DNA of 64,000 nt from Annulohypoxylon bovei var. microspora (GCA_022836615.1 MU405235.1:124001-188000); one strand, 5' to 3'. Shown: positions 49,068 to 59,266, numbered from the stretch's first letter. Notes: generated by a model from the sequence alone, not told the origin. Translations and numbers: made by a program.

Positions 49068-49822
49068 ACCACTAATGAAGGTGTACGATAGACAGCTAAA
49101 GGGTTGCTGTATCATAATAATGTACTATATGATTGCATATTAGAATTAGACAGGCTACTGGAGTTTGGGAAATGGTCGGATAGTTATTGATTGGGCATCG
49201 GGACGAGCGACAGCAGCATTGGGCGCTCGCTACCAAAATTTTAGTTCTTCTATTAATCGAGGTCTGGTTACAGATAGGTAGTGTAAATAGACTAGCAGTA
49301 TGGGGGTGTTGGGTTGTATGAAGGGAGCACAGCCCCAAATTTTACATCAAGCCGATTCGGTCTTGGTCACGTCTATCAAATAATACGAGAATATCTACCA
49401 TCCCACTAGGCGTTATGTGCTGAGGTTTATAAGATTCGATATCACTGGCGGGAATATTGAGCCAAGGCGCTCTGCGTCGTTGTGCGGTAGGAGTCGCATC
49501 CTAGTTAGGCACATTGCTCTGTGTCGCTATGATGCGCTACGTAGGTCTCTGAATCTCGCCGTGAGCTGGTCCAGTGTGAGGCAGTGCCCCGATTGTAACT
49601 CGCAGCCTTACAGAGCACTGCAGCAAGGCGCTTCTGTTTGCCTAGCCCAACAAGATTATAGTCTTCCTAGATACCTACCTACCTAGGTAGATATATAATA
49701 GGGCTAGGTATACGTTTGCGCCTATTCAGCATGGCTTTTCCTCACCTCTTTCGCTCTTGGCAGTTGGTCCATATCATTTTTACGAACTTCTAGGCTCATT
49801 ACCAATTGACCAAGTACCTACA
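49068..49822. other. Intergenic, no gene seen
   Basis: A TACCTACCTACCTAGGTAGATA motif block lies at about 49671-49692. No coding signal. Confidence 0.5.
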
Positions 49823-50125
49823 ATGCCGGTAGCCGGGGCTAGGGGAGGAAGCGGTGGTGACAATTCCGGATCAGGAAACTACAATAGCCCCGGAACACTC
49901 GCGGGTGCCATTATTGCGGTCCTAATCGTGTTAGCGATATTCTCTTTCGCTATGTGTCGCGTGGTCATGCGCCGCGGCGGAGATCAGCCTCGACCGAGAA
50001 CTGATATAGAGCAACAAGCCGACGACCGCCGGACATGGAGGCTCTATCATAGCCGGGGCCCACTCGGCTGGAACGCTCAACGGTACCCAGATAGGATACC
50101 ATTAGAGCAACGCGACAATCGTTAG
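49823..50125 (+). CDS. Small single-pass membrane protein, unrecognised
   Basis: An ATG at 49823 opens a 100-aa frame: a Gly/Ser/Asn-rich start (MPVAGARGGSGGDNSGSGNY), a helix at about residues 25-45 (TLAGAIIAVLIVLAIFSFAM), then a basic, Arg-rich tail. A second model uses a GTTAGT donor at 50121 and a CTAG acceptor ending at 50186, with a GCTAAT branch site, and gives 116 aa ending at 50239. No family is recognised. Composition after the helix (Arg/Asp/Gln) is protein-like, but the locus is small and could be a chance frame. Confidence 0.45.
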   Translation: MPVAGARGGSGGDNSGSGNYNSPGTLAGAIIAVLIVLAIFSFAMCRVVMRRGGDQPRPRTDIEQQADDRRTWRLYHSRGPLGWNAQRYPDRIPLEQRDNR

Positions 50126-50239
50126 TTATATATCTGGAGCACGAACCCTAGGTATCCGAGGCTAATAATTACCTTGTTCCAACTAGAGACTATACAAGAA
50201 CCACACGGCGCATATCTCAATAGTGCAAAAGGTTATTGA

Positions 50240-51466
50240 TGAGGAAGTAGAAACATGGAATTTAAGGGGTACGTACAGCGGCACTATCGGAATACCACCT
50301 CTGAATGATCTACCTACGACGATTGAGTTTCCATGAAGCTTTCTATTAACAACCCTAGGTACGGATGAAAACGCACCGACTGTTGTCCTAATCCGTATCC
50401 CTTTAAGCGAATACATAAACTATAATCTACTCGGTAGCTTATGTACGGTTTCTGTATCGATGTGGAATTGATCTCGATATAAGAAAGTCTCGCGTATCTC
50501 TCCCACAATTACTTTAGACTCTAGTCTCTTTTGAACGCCAGAACTATTCACGCAGCAGTCAGTGTTAGACGGGTGATGGCTGCTCGGGATTTGCCAATAA
50601 TCACGGTCAAAGCTGAAGAAATAGAGATGGTAATGCGTCAACCTTGAAGACGTACCTAGTATATAAATACTTAGGAATTAATATATGAAATACATATCCA
50701 TAAAAGTATCTATGTAAACATTACATTTCTTTGATAAATTACCAAAATATAGCGTCAGCAACCACTTTCTTGAACCCGAAGCGGAAGGTGACAAGACAAT
50801 CGCATCCTTCTTCAAGTTTACACTCTTCAGTTCTTGGATTTCTCCTGTCAGCACTTTCGTAACTTTGGTCTGCTGACAGTTGGATCTGAATCCTCTCGAT
50901 ATAAAACGGTAACGTACAACAAGGTCTGGTCCCCTTTTTCCTTTACCCCTTGTCCCCCTATACGAAATTAGTGGGGCTATAACAGTGTGGTAAGGGAGTG
51001 AGAAAAGTGTGGGGACCCCGACGTCAAATTACCACATGAGGCTTTCGGGACTTTCTCTGATTCGACGCCCGGCGGACACCCCCAAACGCCTCATGATGTA
51101 AGTGTCTAGGTCTAAATCAGGTTTGGTCCAGGCCTCAAAGTATATCACTTCCGTCAGCCACTCTAGAGCGAATACCTCACATCTATGGAGTACATCAAAG
51201 TGGTGACGTTGAAATCTGAGCCATCGTCGATTAACATACATGACACATATGTAGGTAACGTAGATGTTAGAAAACTTGATCCTTTACAGTGCTCCGGGTG
51301 TTGTCAGCCACGCGACACAAGTTCATATAACAACGTAAGGGCGCCTCCGAGTCATCCGTCTGTTCCTTTAGCTCCCCTACTGCAGGTCAAACTATATTAA
51401 AAGCCTAATGACTCAGTACCCATCTACTCTTTACTCGATATCTTCCTTCTTACTTACCAATTCGTA
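50240..51466. other. Intergenic, no gene supported
   Basis: Two weak coding-like stretches (plus strand 50223-50600; minus strand 51029-51241) were examined and not accepted. The rest is featureless. Confidence 0.4.
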
Positions 51467-51494
51467 ACAACAACAACAACAACAACAACAACAA
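51467..51494 (+). promoter_or_regulatory. CAA-repeat 5' leader directly before the start codon
   Basis: Nine AAC/CAA units end 10 bases before the ATG at 51505. Unstructured CAA-rich leaders are known to favour ribosome scanning and initiation. That this one acts so is inference. Confidence 0.65.
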
Positions 51495-51504
51495 GTAGAA
51501 CAAA

Positions 51505-51966
51505 ATGTCGACTTCTAGCGTCGATGCGCAGCAACAGCCCAAGAGGCAAACGACGGTTGCCCAGGAGACCGACCAATCGGATGTCTCCGACCACATGTCA
51601 GAAACATCGCGACCACCTCGCAACCGCCGTCGCAACCGTCGCCGCCCCGGATCAGTCCAACCCCTCCAGCCTCAAGAAGACCAGCAAATGCTCCAGCAGA
51701 GGCAGCAGCAGCAAATGATGCAACAGCAGCAACAGCAACAGCAGATGATGCAGCAGCCGGATCAGGGCAAGGAGAGCAAGTCTGACACCCTCCGGCTTCG
51801 TCTTGACCTCAACCTCGAAATCGAGGTTACGCTCAAAGCTCGCATCCACGGTGACCTGACACTAGCATTGCTGTACGTGATACCCGTCTCACACCTTCCC
51901 CATACCGATATCTTCTGTGTGAGAATACGTTCTAACTACACCATCCTTCTTTTTAGGGACACCTAA
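51505..51966 (+). CDS. Gln-rich small protein with conserved fungal C-terminus, 125 aa
   Basis: Two exons (51505-51872 and 51957-51966). The 84-nt intron (GTACGT donor, CTAAC branch, TTTTTAG acceptor) is in frame and stop-free, so the unspliced frame would read 153 aa. The protein starts MSTSSVDAQQQPKRQTTVAQ, has a basic RNRRRNRRRP patch at about 38-49, and a Gln/Met repeat of roughly 30 residues (about 55-85) encoded mostly by CAG. It ends with DTLRLRLDLNLEIEVTLKAR and IHGDLTLALLDT. The last block, an alternating amphipathic beta-like segment, is the conserved part of a fungal family of unknown function that I recognise only loosely. Confidence 0.75.
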   Translation: MSTSSVDAQQQPKRQTTVAQETDQSDVSDHMSETSRPPRNRRRNRRRPGSVQPLQPQEDQQMLQQRQQQQMMQQQQQQQQMMQQPDQGKESKSDTLRLRLDLNLEIEVTLKARIHGDLTLALLYVIPVSHLPHTDIFCVRIRSNYTILLFRDT

Positions 51967-52727
51967 GGTTTTGGTCGAGAAGGCGATACGAGTGTGATGA
52001 CATTGAATGACGAGGGAAACGAATTTGGCCACGAAGAATGAGATGGAGAAAGATGAAATGAATTCTGAGATGTATATGTCTTAATACTGGAAAAGCTTGC
52101 GTTCTTCCTGTCGGTTCGGCTTCCTTGTGGGTAGCATAGGTATTAATCGGTCAATCCTTGTTTGTTAATCGTACCTACATATGAAAAATAAAGGTACATG
52201 TACCTCTCGACAGCGTGTTGCAGAGTTAGCGAGGTTCAGTGTCTCAGAATGGGAGCCTAGGTCACTATCATTTAGGTTCACTCAATAGAAGCGCGGTTGG
52301 GGTATTTTCTGATTTACATTACTATGCGTGACGACTTCTCGAGCCGGGTGTAGTGGCGAACCCGCGAAATGAGTCCGGCCCCACCAGAATCTCAAACTGC
52401 CAGGCTTAGAAAATGGAACAAAATCAACCTTTTTATACAAGTAGCTTATAATAAGCTGTTCTTCGTTTTTTTCCGTTTGGTTTGATATTAGGAACGTATT
52501 TCTTGGATTTCTTTTGATAAAGTTACTAATTGTTAAAATCGTGGTACAATTTTATATAAAACATGTTAGGGATTACATCCATGTAGCCAAGGCTAGCGTT
52601 TTTAGCGCTACCTAGCCCCCTAGCTTACCTAAATAGGTGGGTACATTGCTATATCTCACAACTCATGGGATAGCTACGATTCTTCTTTCTTAATTAATGA
52701 TAGCACCCGGTAATCTACAAGTAGCTT
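51967..52727. other. Intergenic, no gene seen
   Basis: The 3' region of the Gln-rich gene, passing into AT-rich DNA. No coding signal. Confidence 0.5.
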
Positions 52728-53630
52728 AAGTAAGGAAAACTTTTGGGCAAAGTGGTCCTTACAATACGTTGAAACTCGCAGCTACGCAACGATTTTAATT
52801 TCAATTACTGAAAGGGATTTTCATTATTACGTAATCGGTGTGACGTAATCTAACCTACTTACCGTTGAAGCCCGGCTCGTAAAGATGGCTCAACGAGCTA
52901 AGCTAGGAACTCGAGACCGGGTCCTCCAGGCTCGGGGAGATTGGGGAGGCCGGAGCGGGCGAGCTGTATCCAGGGGCGGCGCCGGGGCAGCTGCCTCGGG
53001 ATCACCGGCTACCGGTTCGGGGGCGTCCCCGTCTGGACTGTTCAGTTGCACGGGAAACGGTATCTAGGTGTATTCATGGGATAGGGGGATTCGAGGCTGT
53101 GTGGCCAATCAGGGCAAAGCAGGCAGGGCGACGACGAGGTTACAGTAAATTGTACGGCAGGTATGGGGCTGGCTACAGGACTGTGGGTTAGTAGGAGCCT
53201 TATTATCCTCATAGGTCAGGGGTACGTACCTTGGGGGTATCTTTCAGGTGTAATCGCTAGAAAAAGGTACATATTAGTTACTCAACCTGTTCCAATCGAA
53301 AAAACACGTCAACTTACTCGATTTAATCCAGGGAAAAAAGCTAATTTGATTGATTAGTAGGTAAACTGGTTATACTCAACTGAAAAACGGATTCAACGGT
53401 TGAAACTGGTTAAAACTGATGTTGAAGCTCGCGATGCTGGCTTTTGCCCACGATTTTGGTGTTGTAGATGGGGTTGTAAGAGAAAAGGATGGGATTGAAT
53501 ATCTCAGACCTGGGAAACCCCCTAATAGGCAAGCTAAAAGCGGTGGGGATGGGCAAAACATGTTGATTGGTTAACTGGGAGATCGCTAGTCCGTATGTGG
53601 GATAGATCGATGGGTTTAACCTGTTACATT

Positions 53631-53710
53631 GCGCTTGTACCAAAAGGGCTGCGCTTATACCAAAGGGGTTTCGCTTGTACCAAAAAGGCTTCGCTTGTAC
53701 TAAAGGGAGA
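53631..53710 (+). repeat. Four tandem copies of a 20-nt unit
   Basis: The unit is GCGCTTGTACCAAAAGGGCT, repeated head-to-tail with exact 20-nt spacing and two to five changes per copy. Because 20 is not a multiple of 3, it is not a coding repeat. Confidence 0.9.
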
Positions 53711-53840
53711 TCTTAGCGTAACGTTAAACGGATGCACGAATTCTGATTGGTTAGAATCTTTATCTTATCAGTTTTGCAGCAGTTCGACCCACTTATCTTC
53801 GAAAAATCTCGTCCCTGATTGATCCACTTTTTACGAAAAT

Positions 53841-53904
53841 AAGTAAGGAAAACTTTTTTTTAAAAGAAAATTAAAAGAGAAAAAAAAGTTTTCCTAATTA
53901 CTTG
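53841..53904. repeat. 64-bp foldback (inverted repeat)
   Basis: AGTAAGGAAAACTTTTTTTT pairs with the downstream AAAAAAAAGTTTTCCTAATT-ACTT across a short A-rich loop. It could be a terminus-to-terminus junction of two elements. Confidence 0.7.
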
Positions 53905-54145
53905 TCTCACTTAACCTTAACTACAGTTAATACAAGTTACACTTTAGATCGGCGAAAGGCCGTGCCTTTAACAACTCTCTCAAAAGCCTTGTGATCCTTA
54001 ACACCTTAGCTTAATCTAAATCCCTAACACCCACCCGCCCCCCACTATTTCAAACGAAAGCGAACGACTGGGACCGTATCCCAAAACAACATCCCCAAGC
54101 AATCAAAAACAATCACTGTGGTACCTGTCAGATCGACTACAAAAC

Positions 54146-55375
54146 CTAAGGGTCAATGCGGCGGCGTTTGGATGCGACGGCAGGGCTCGCTATTGAGGAT
54201 CGCGAAGCTTCGGGGCTCCGTGGCAAGCGGTGGCTTGTAAGCTCCGACTTGACGCGATCCTCGAATGCCTTCTTGGCCTTAGCAACGTCCTTGCGGACCG
54301 TATTCACGATGGTATTACTACTAGTCTGGATAGCGGTCATCAGGTCTGCCTTGGTAGCAAGGTTGTTGTTAACCTTGCGCTGTAGCTCGTTGACAGTGGC
54401 TTGCAGGTCTACGACAACGCTGGAAAGAGCGCTGTTGTCGGGTTGAGCGTTAGATCTGGCGGTTCCGACCTGGGCCAGGTCCAAGCGGTTTAGGTGTGCC
54501 AGCTTGCCTGCGATGGTTGCGTTGAGGGTGCAGCTGGACTCGCAATAGCGGGCTGCTAGCAACATCGATTTGCTTGGCAGGTCTTTCTCAAAGGGCTTCC
54601 GTGCGCGATAGTTAGCAACGGCCTTGCTAACTGCATTTTGCATAGACCTAATCTTTCCATGGGCGGCAAAGGTATCGCCACATTTGGATTCCTGAAATTC
54701 GTCGATATCTGACAAGACTGCTCTAAATAGGTCATCGTGGCCTTCTGTCTCGACGATAGCACGCTTAACGGCGGTCTCCTTGTCGACCATCAAGTGGGCT
54801 TTCCCACTGGGGCTATCAAAGATAGATAAGTCAATGGCGTCTATATCCAGTTCGCGATAGATCTCCCACGCGGGGATACTAGTGCGCTGAATGAGCCTGG
54901 CACGCTCGACATATCGAGAGGACTTCTTGGTAGTCTTGCCAGATGTGGCAGGTTGTGTCGGATTAACACGAGGAGTGCGGTGTCTGGGGCTGGACAAGTC
55001 GCTGTCTTCAGCAGACTGATCATCCCTGTACTCGTCGTCGCTGTTATTTCCCGGGGCGATATCCGCAGGTTTCCCGACGTCTTGAGCGAGAGCTATCTCG
55101 ATGTGTCTCTGTAGCTCCTTGTCTACGTCGTCGTTCTGAGCAACTCTCTGTTGCTCGGCGTCAGCAACGTTGTGTTCAACGCTAGCAGAGTTGGCAGGTA
55201 GACGAAGCTGTGATACGGCTGTTGTTCTAGCAGTTGATTCAAGTGGTATCCTTATATTAGCCGTGCTGCTGCCAGCATTGACCTCTTGTCTGTTGCCAGA
55301 AGCGTCAGGGTTGGCTGATCGTGAAGTTTGCCTTTCTGTTAGACGAGTCCTTTTGATTGGCACGAAGTAACTCAT
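54146..55375 (-). CDS. Orphan 409-aa protein, disordered N-terminus and coiled-coil C-terminus
   Basis: A single intact exon from MSYFVPIKRTRLTERQTSRS to SKRRRIDP. The first 170 residues are polar and low complexity, with acidic runs (NNSDDEYRDDQSAEDSDLSS). A compact middle follows (PAWEIYRELDIDAIDLSIF, then ETAVKRAIVETEGHDDLFRA). Residues about 310-380 (SSVVVDLQATVNELQRKVNN, NLATKADLMTAIQTS, NTIVNTVRKDVAKAKKAFED) have heptad spacing fitting a coiled coil. The terminal KRRR is a possible nuclear signal. I recognise no domain. It sits between repeat-rich DNA and gene-poor DNA, so it may be mobile-element cargo or a lineage-specific gene. The intact 1.2-kb frame argues that it is real or recent. 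Confidence 0.65.
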   Translation of the reverse strand: MSYFVPIKRTRLTERQTSRSANPDASGNRQEVNAGSSTANIRIPLESTARTTAVSQLRLPANSASVEHNVADAEQQRVAQNDDVDKELQRHIEIALAQDVGKPADIAPGNNSDDEYRDDQSAEDSDLSSPRHRTPRVNPTQPATSGKTTKKSSRYVERARLIQRTSIPAWEIYRELDIDAIDLSIFDSPSGKAHLMVDKETAVKRAIVETEGHDDLFRAVLSDIDEFQESKCGDTFAAHGKIRSMQNAVSKAVANYRARKPFEKDLPSKSMLLAARYCESSCTLNATIAGKLAHLNRLDLAQVGTARSNAQPDNSALSSVVVDLQATVNELQRKVNNNLATKADLMTAIQTSSNTIVNTVRKDVAKAKKAFEDRVKSELTSHRLPRSPEASRSSIASPAVASKRRRIDP

Positions 55376-56395
55376 GTTAATTGCTCCTAAAAGGTTGAAT
55401 AGTTAAAAAGAGGTAAGATTTTAGAAGGTAATATTCAAGTGATTCAGCTTGCGATCGCTAAACATGCTACCTCTTCATAAGGCAAGTAGTAAACCCAACG
55501 AAGTCACGCCTGTTGTCTTTATCCTATTGTAAGATTCGTAAATAAAAAATAAAATAAGATAAAAGGGGGGTCTGGCTAAGCTTGTTGTCTGGGTTATAAT
55601 GGATCTTCAGTATAACACCCACCAGGTCTGGTAAATCGTAACTGTTGACAGGAACCCACTAACCCCAACCCACTAGGAGCTGCCATAGCGCAGGTCTTAG
55701 TGCTTTCGGCGGCAGAAATCGCTCCACTAGCGGTAGCCTTGCCCTTATTAGTTAGGCTCGGTGGGCCGAATATCCTCTCTTGACTTCTCTGAGTCGTCAA
55801 TGTTCTCAACCTTGACCCTCAGATGCATAGCAGCTTGTTTATACAGGCGTGGAGCTGGCTGTGGAGGTTGGGGTTGCGAAGTCGGCAGTAGGGTTGGTGT
55901 TTTCATAGCAGTCAGTTTCGGGTCTAGCCTGGCCCCAGTTCCAAAGATGTTACAAATCAATCCTGTGCAGAACGCTATATTGGCGTTTTGGTTGTTGGTT
56001 TAGCTGTTGTGTTGAAGGGCAAGAGATTGCTTTGTAGTATAAGGGATATAAGGTCAAGAAAGGGGCAACATATTGACTCTGTCCTATCTTACGCGAGATA
56101 TCGCAGGCGTGTCCAGGAAGAAAATAGACATCACGTTCATTACCTACAAACGATTGGCAATATCTAAATGATAGGTTAGGTAAATATTAAACACATTATT
56201 TTCAGTGTACCTAACAACTAATCTGTATAGCCCAAAGGATTGATTTTGCATAGGTACCTAGTGTTAGACACTGTTACTCGCACATGACCATTTAATTTGA
56301 CACCGTTCAGCCTGCGTACCCACCCACTCACATAATGCATTCAGCGTGAACTTTGTCATATCGTCATATCATCATATCCTCATGCGTTGTTAGTA
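55376..56395. other. Intergenic upstream of the orphan gene
   Basis: Contains two overlapping minus-strand frames (55748-55960 and 55594-55809), Pro/Gln- and Ser-rich, without splice links that convince me. The promoter of the orphan gene should be here. Confidence 0.4.
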
Positions 56396-58081
56396 TTAAA
56401 CTATCTTCCCCTGGAGCCATGAAACATCCGCGTTCGACATTTGACTGTGCCGAGAGGTGATGTGGCGCCATGCGAAGAAAGTGATACCAGTGAGTCCTAC
56501 TGCGAACACAGCAAACACCCAGATGTACTTAGAAACAATTGAATCTCCAGCCTGGGCATTCCAGTTGAACATATCCATTGAGAATATCGCCTTTGCGACA
56601 TTAGCCGAGATTCATATATCCGTTTCGTGTGTACTACTTACTGCAACACTTGAGAACGGCAGGTAGATCATTGTCAATAGCGCTATGTATCTCATCTGTG
56701 TACCCTCCTGCTTCGTTTCTCGTGCAATTATAGTATTCGCGAGTGTGAATTTCTTGTTCTCATCCGATTCGATTCTTGCTATTTGATTATACGCCTAGAA
56801 ATTTTGAGTATTTTGGAGCTCTCATGAAAAGGGGCTTACTAAGAGTCTAACTTACTGTCTGCGTAGCAAGAGTCGTATCCTCCACGATCATCTTACACTC
56901 GTTAATCTTGATGTCATATTCGTCCATGATATCCTGTACTCTCCTCTTCATCAGAGCTCCATGTTTCTTGAATCGGCGCGACTTTTTGCCCTCTTTCTGA
57001 TGAAGCTCTCCTTTGCCGGGAGCAACATACCTCCCAAACTTATCAATCTCAGTTACAAGTTTAGAGAGTTGCTGTTTCACGGCCTTAATATGATCCACGA
57101 GGGATCTGCTCTGAAAGCAAAGCGTAACATACCCCTGAGTCTTCTCATTGCTAATATCCGCGGCTAGTGGACGTGATTCACTCTCGAAATAATCGGATCG
57201 CAGAGTGAAGTCGTCGATGAGTTTATCGGCCTTAGCTAACAACCTCTCCCGCTCGAGCTCGGCAAGGAGTCCGATCATTAGTAATGGATACTTAGTCTTA
57301 CCTCCCGCCTCTCCGATGCGCCGTTCAATATCCTCCAACTGTTCCTCATTGCATCCATATACGACGGCAAGCGTCGTATCCGTACTTGGAACATAGGTGA
57401 GGGATAATGCTAGGTCTTCTGGGAGATATGCTGACATTCGAGCAGTGAAGTCTGTATTATGGTGTGAGGTGGGACGCTGTGGTAAATGATAGAGCGAGTC
57501 TACTCACATATCTTCGATTTATTTCCTTTACCTTCTTCGTGATATGATGAAAAGTAATCGACCTCCCTAGCTATCGGCCGCCTTATCTCTCGATGGACGT
57601 GAAACGCTCTCGTAACTCTTTCCCATGTGTCCCTTGTCACAGAGATATACGAGACTGGCGCATCCTTTTCAGCGAATACAGGCGAAGCCCTGCTACATAA
57701 TCTGTTTAAATGTATCGTTAATATATTTCTTCGACAGAACGGTCGAGATATCTCTTACACGATGTAAAGTCCGCTTTCCGTAAAAGTGGTGCTTGGTGCC
57801 TATTACCGTGACTCGTTAACCTTCGATACATTTCTCGATATATCCATCCGATTGTCCTCGTACATCATAGAACCAGTCCTCCCATTCTTCCTTGTTTTTA
57901 AGGACATCCTTTACAAGCGTCTAGGATCGACATTATTAGCAATATTCAATGAATGGCAAATTATTATCATACTTGCCGGATCGGAATCCAGCTTTCGGAG
58001 AACTACGGTACGACGTTGTTCGTACCGAAACATCCCAAAGTCGCGGCTAGTCCAAGACGCATCCTCCGCGTGCCAATCCAT
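56396..58081 (-). CDS. CorA-like membrane protein of a fungal accessory family, possibly broken at the 5' end
   Basis: The secure 3' part has exons 57654-57508, 57451-56856, 56794-56642 and 56590-56396, joined by GT-AG introns of 56, 61 and 51 nt in correct phase. It encodes SYISVTRDTWERVTRAFHVH, a helical region (LPLLMIGLLAELERERLLAK-like text) and a coiled stalk. The last two exons give RYIALLTMIYLPFSSVA-AIFSMDMFNW and a second helix (YIWVFAVFAVGLTGITFFAW), the two-helix end of CorA-like fungal proteins. Upstream, an ATG at 58081 opens MDWHAEDASWTSRDFGMFRY. It continues to VDPRRL, then must shift frame near 57915 to continue VKDVLKNKEEWEDWF and SDGYIEKCIE. A 166-nt intron (57820-57655) would link the parts. 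The frameshift makes an intact product doubtful. The family resembles CorA transporters in topology, but ion transport is not shown. Confidence 0.6.
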
Positions 58082-58670
58082 TTCGCCTAGGTATTTGGAA
58101 GCTATGATCTAGGTAATTTTGAAGCTTGTAGATAGGTACCGGTTTCTCGGGAATTTTGTGGTATCGAAAAATCAGGCAAAGTTGGAGAAGCTCTTTTCGA
58201 AGAAAATAAACGGTGAAATCCACACCCCTCCTAAATTCACATCATATTACTCCAGGAGTACAGTAGGCATTCTAGAAAGCCTTAGCGGTCGCTCGTCTTA
58301 ACCCATCCCACGTCGCCACGCCGGATTTTCTATATATCCCTCCATTTGATAACGAGCTATAAAAGGTCCGATTGGCCCTTCAATCTCCTTGTACGACCAT
58401 ACTGCAGCTATCATGCATGTTTATGTCGCATATACTCGAGCCACATGTAGAGCAACACTTGATGCTCTCTGGTTGGTCAGCACCTAACCGCCCTCGGGTA
58501 GGTCACTTTCGCAGATTGGCACCCGAGCCTCGTGCATACCTAACGTAATATGCGAGTTTAGGGGTTATTTTCTAAGAGTTCATCGAAATTCTGTTTATGA
58601 GGTTAGGAGATATCTAAAGACGGTTATCGTTAGCTTCATACAGTCTCAGCACTAATATCTGAGATTAAGA
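58082..58670. other. Intergenic between divergent genes
   Basis: Promoter region of the CorA-like gene (-) and the mini gene (+). No other coding signal. Confidence 0.45.
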
Positions 58671-58973
58671 ATGCCAGAATCCAAGTCACCACCAGGAAAT
58701 GTAGGATGGCACGAGGTAGTGCTAAGACAGAAGTATAACGACCAAATGAAGCTTAAGGTAGCTCTCGATGAGATGTATGGCCAGGGAAAGTACGGAGTAA
58801 AGGTAAGTCCCCTTCTTTCCGAAAAATGAAGATAGTATACCAACTCTTTTGCCTCACAGATGAGAGCCACCAGGTGGATACTGCAGTTGCCAGAACCAAT
58901 ACCAGAGGTGAATCTGCCCGATGCTGTTTCCAAGACTGATACTGAGACCGCCTCATTGTCTAGGAGAAAATAG
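58671..58973 (+). CDS. Clr5-like mini protein, 81 aa
   Basis: Exons 58671-58802 and 58860-58973, phase 0, with a 57-nt intron having a perfect GTAAGT donor and CTCACAG acceptor. It reads MPESKSPPGNVGWHEVVLRQ, then KYNDQMKLKVALDEMYGQGK, then YGVKMRATRWILQLPEPIPE, and ends SLSRRK. The order W-x(n)-L-R-x-x-Y-x(5)-L-x-x-V-x(3)-M-x(5)-Y-x(6)-R-x-x-x-x-L is similar to the Clr5 DNA-associated domain found at the start of many filamentous-fungal proteins. Here the domain stands alone and is shorter than usual. It could be a free-standing regulator, a truncated copy, or chance. The clean intron favours a real gene. Confidence 0.55.
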
Positions 58974-59266
58974 CTGAAATCGAGGCGATGATCCGTTCTC
59001 ATTATAACGGCTGAGACTCTTCGGGGACGCTGATGGGAAACAGAGTCATCGGTCGGAAAAAATACCTATTCTAATTTTAGCATGGGTATCAATCTCAGGG
59101 AGCCTCGTATAGGTGGACTTACAATGGACATGTATTCCCGAGTATCAAAGGAATTATAATTTGACAACACGCTTTAGGTGTGACCAGAAGAATGATGTAT
59201 CCAACCAAAGCTTCTTACGCTATTAGGGTCAAGTACCATGTATTCTTATAGAAGCTTTCGAAAAAG
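58974..59266. other. Short intergenic, convergent genes
   Basis: The 3' ends of the mini gene (+) and the kinase gene (-) meet here. Nothing else is seen. Confidence 0.5.

Larger units (their letters stand above)
52728..53904. mobile_element. Possible degenerate non-autonomous element
   Basis: The motif AAGTAAGGAAAACTTTT occurs at 52728-52744 and again at 53841-53857. An inverted version (GTTTTCCTAATTACTT) ends at 53904. Between them lie a GC-rich island (about 52885-53070), featureless AT-rich DNA and a 20-nt tandem repeat. There is no transposase frame and no clear target duplication. A worn-out DNA transposon or a nested insertion would explain the arrangement. The boundaries are guesses. 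Confidence 0.35.

Noticed and set aside
50223..50640. Plus-strand stretch that looks protein-like if its TGA codons are read through
   Set aside because: The number of stops matches random expectation for its length, so the impression is not evidence of a pseudogene.
51029..51241. 70-aa minus-strand frame with Trp/Leu/Glu-rich text
   Set aside because: No family match from memory, no in-phase splice to upstream text, and short.
55594..55960. Two overlapping Pro/Ser-rich minus-strand frames upstream of the orphan ORF
   Set aside because: No consensus splice joins them to each other or to the 409-aa frame; possible promoter DNA.
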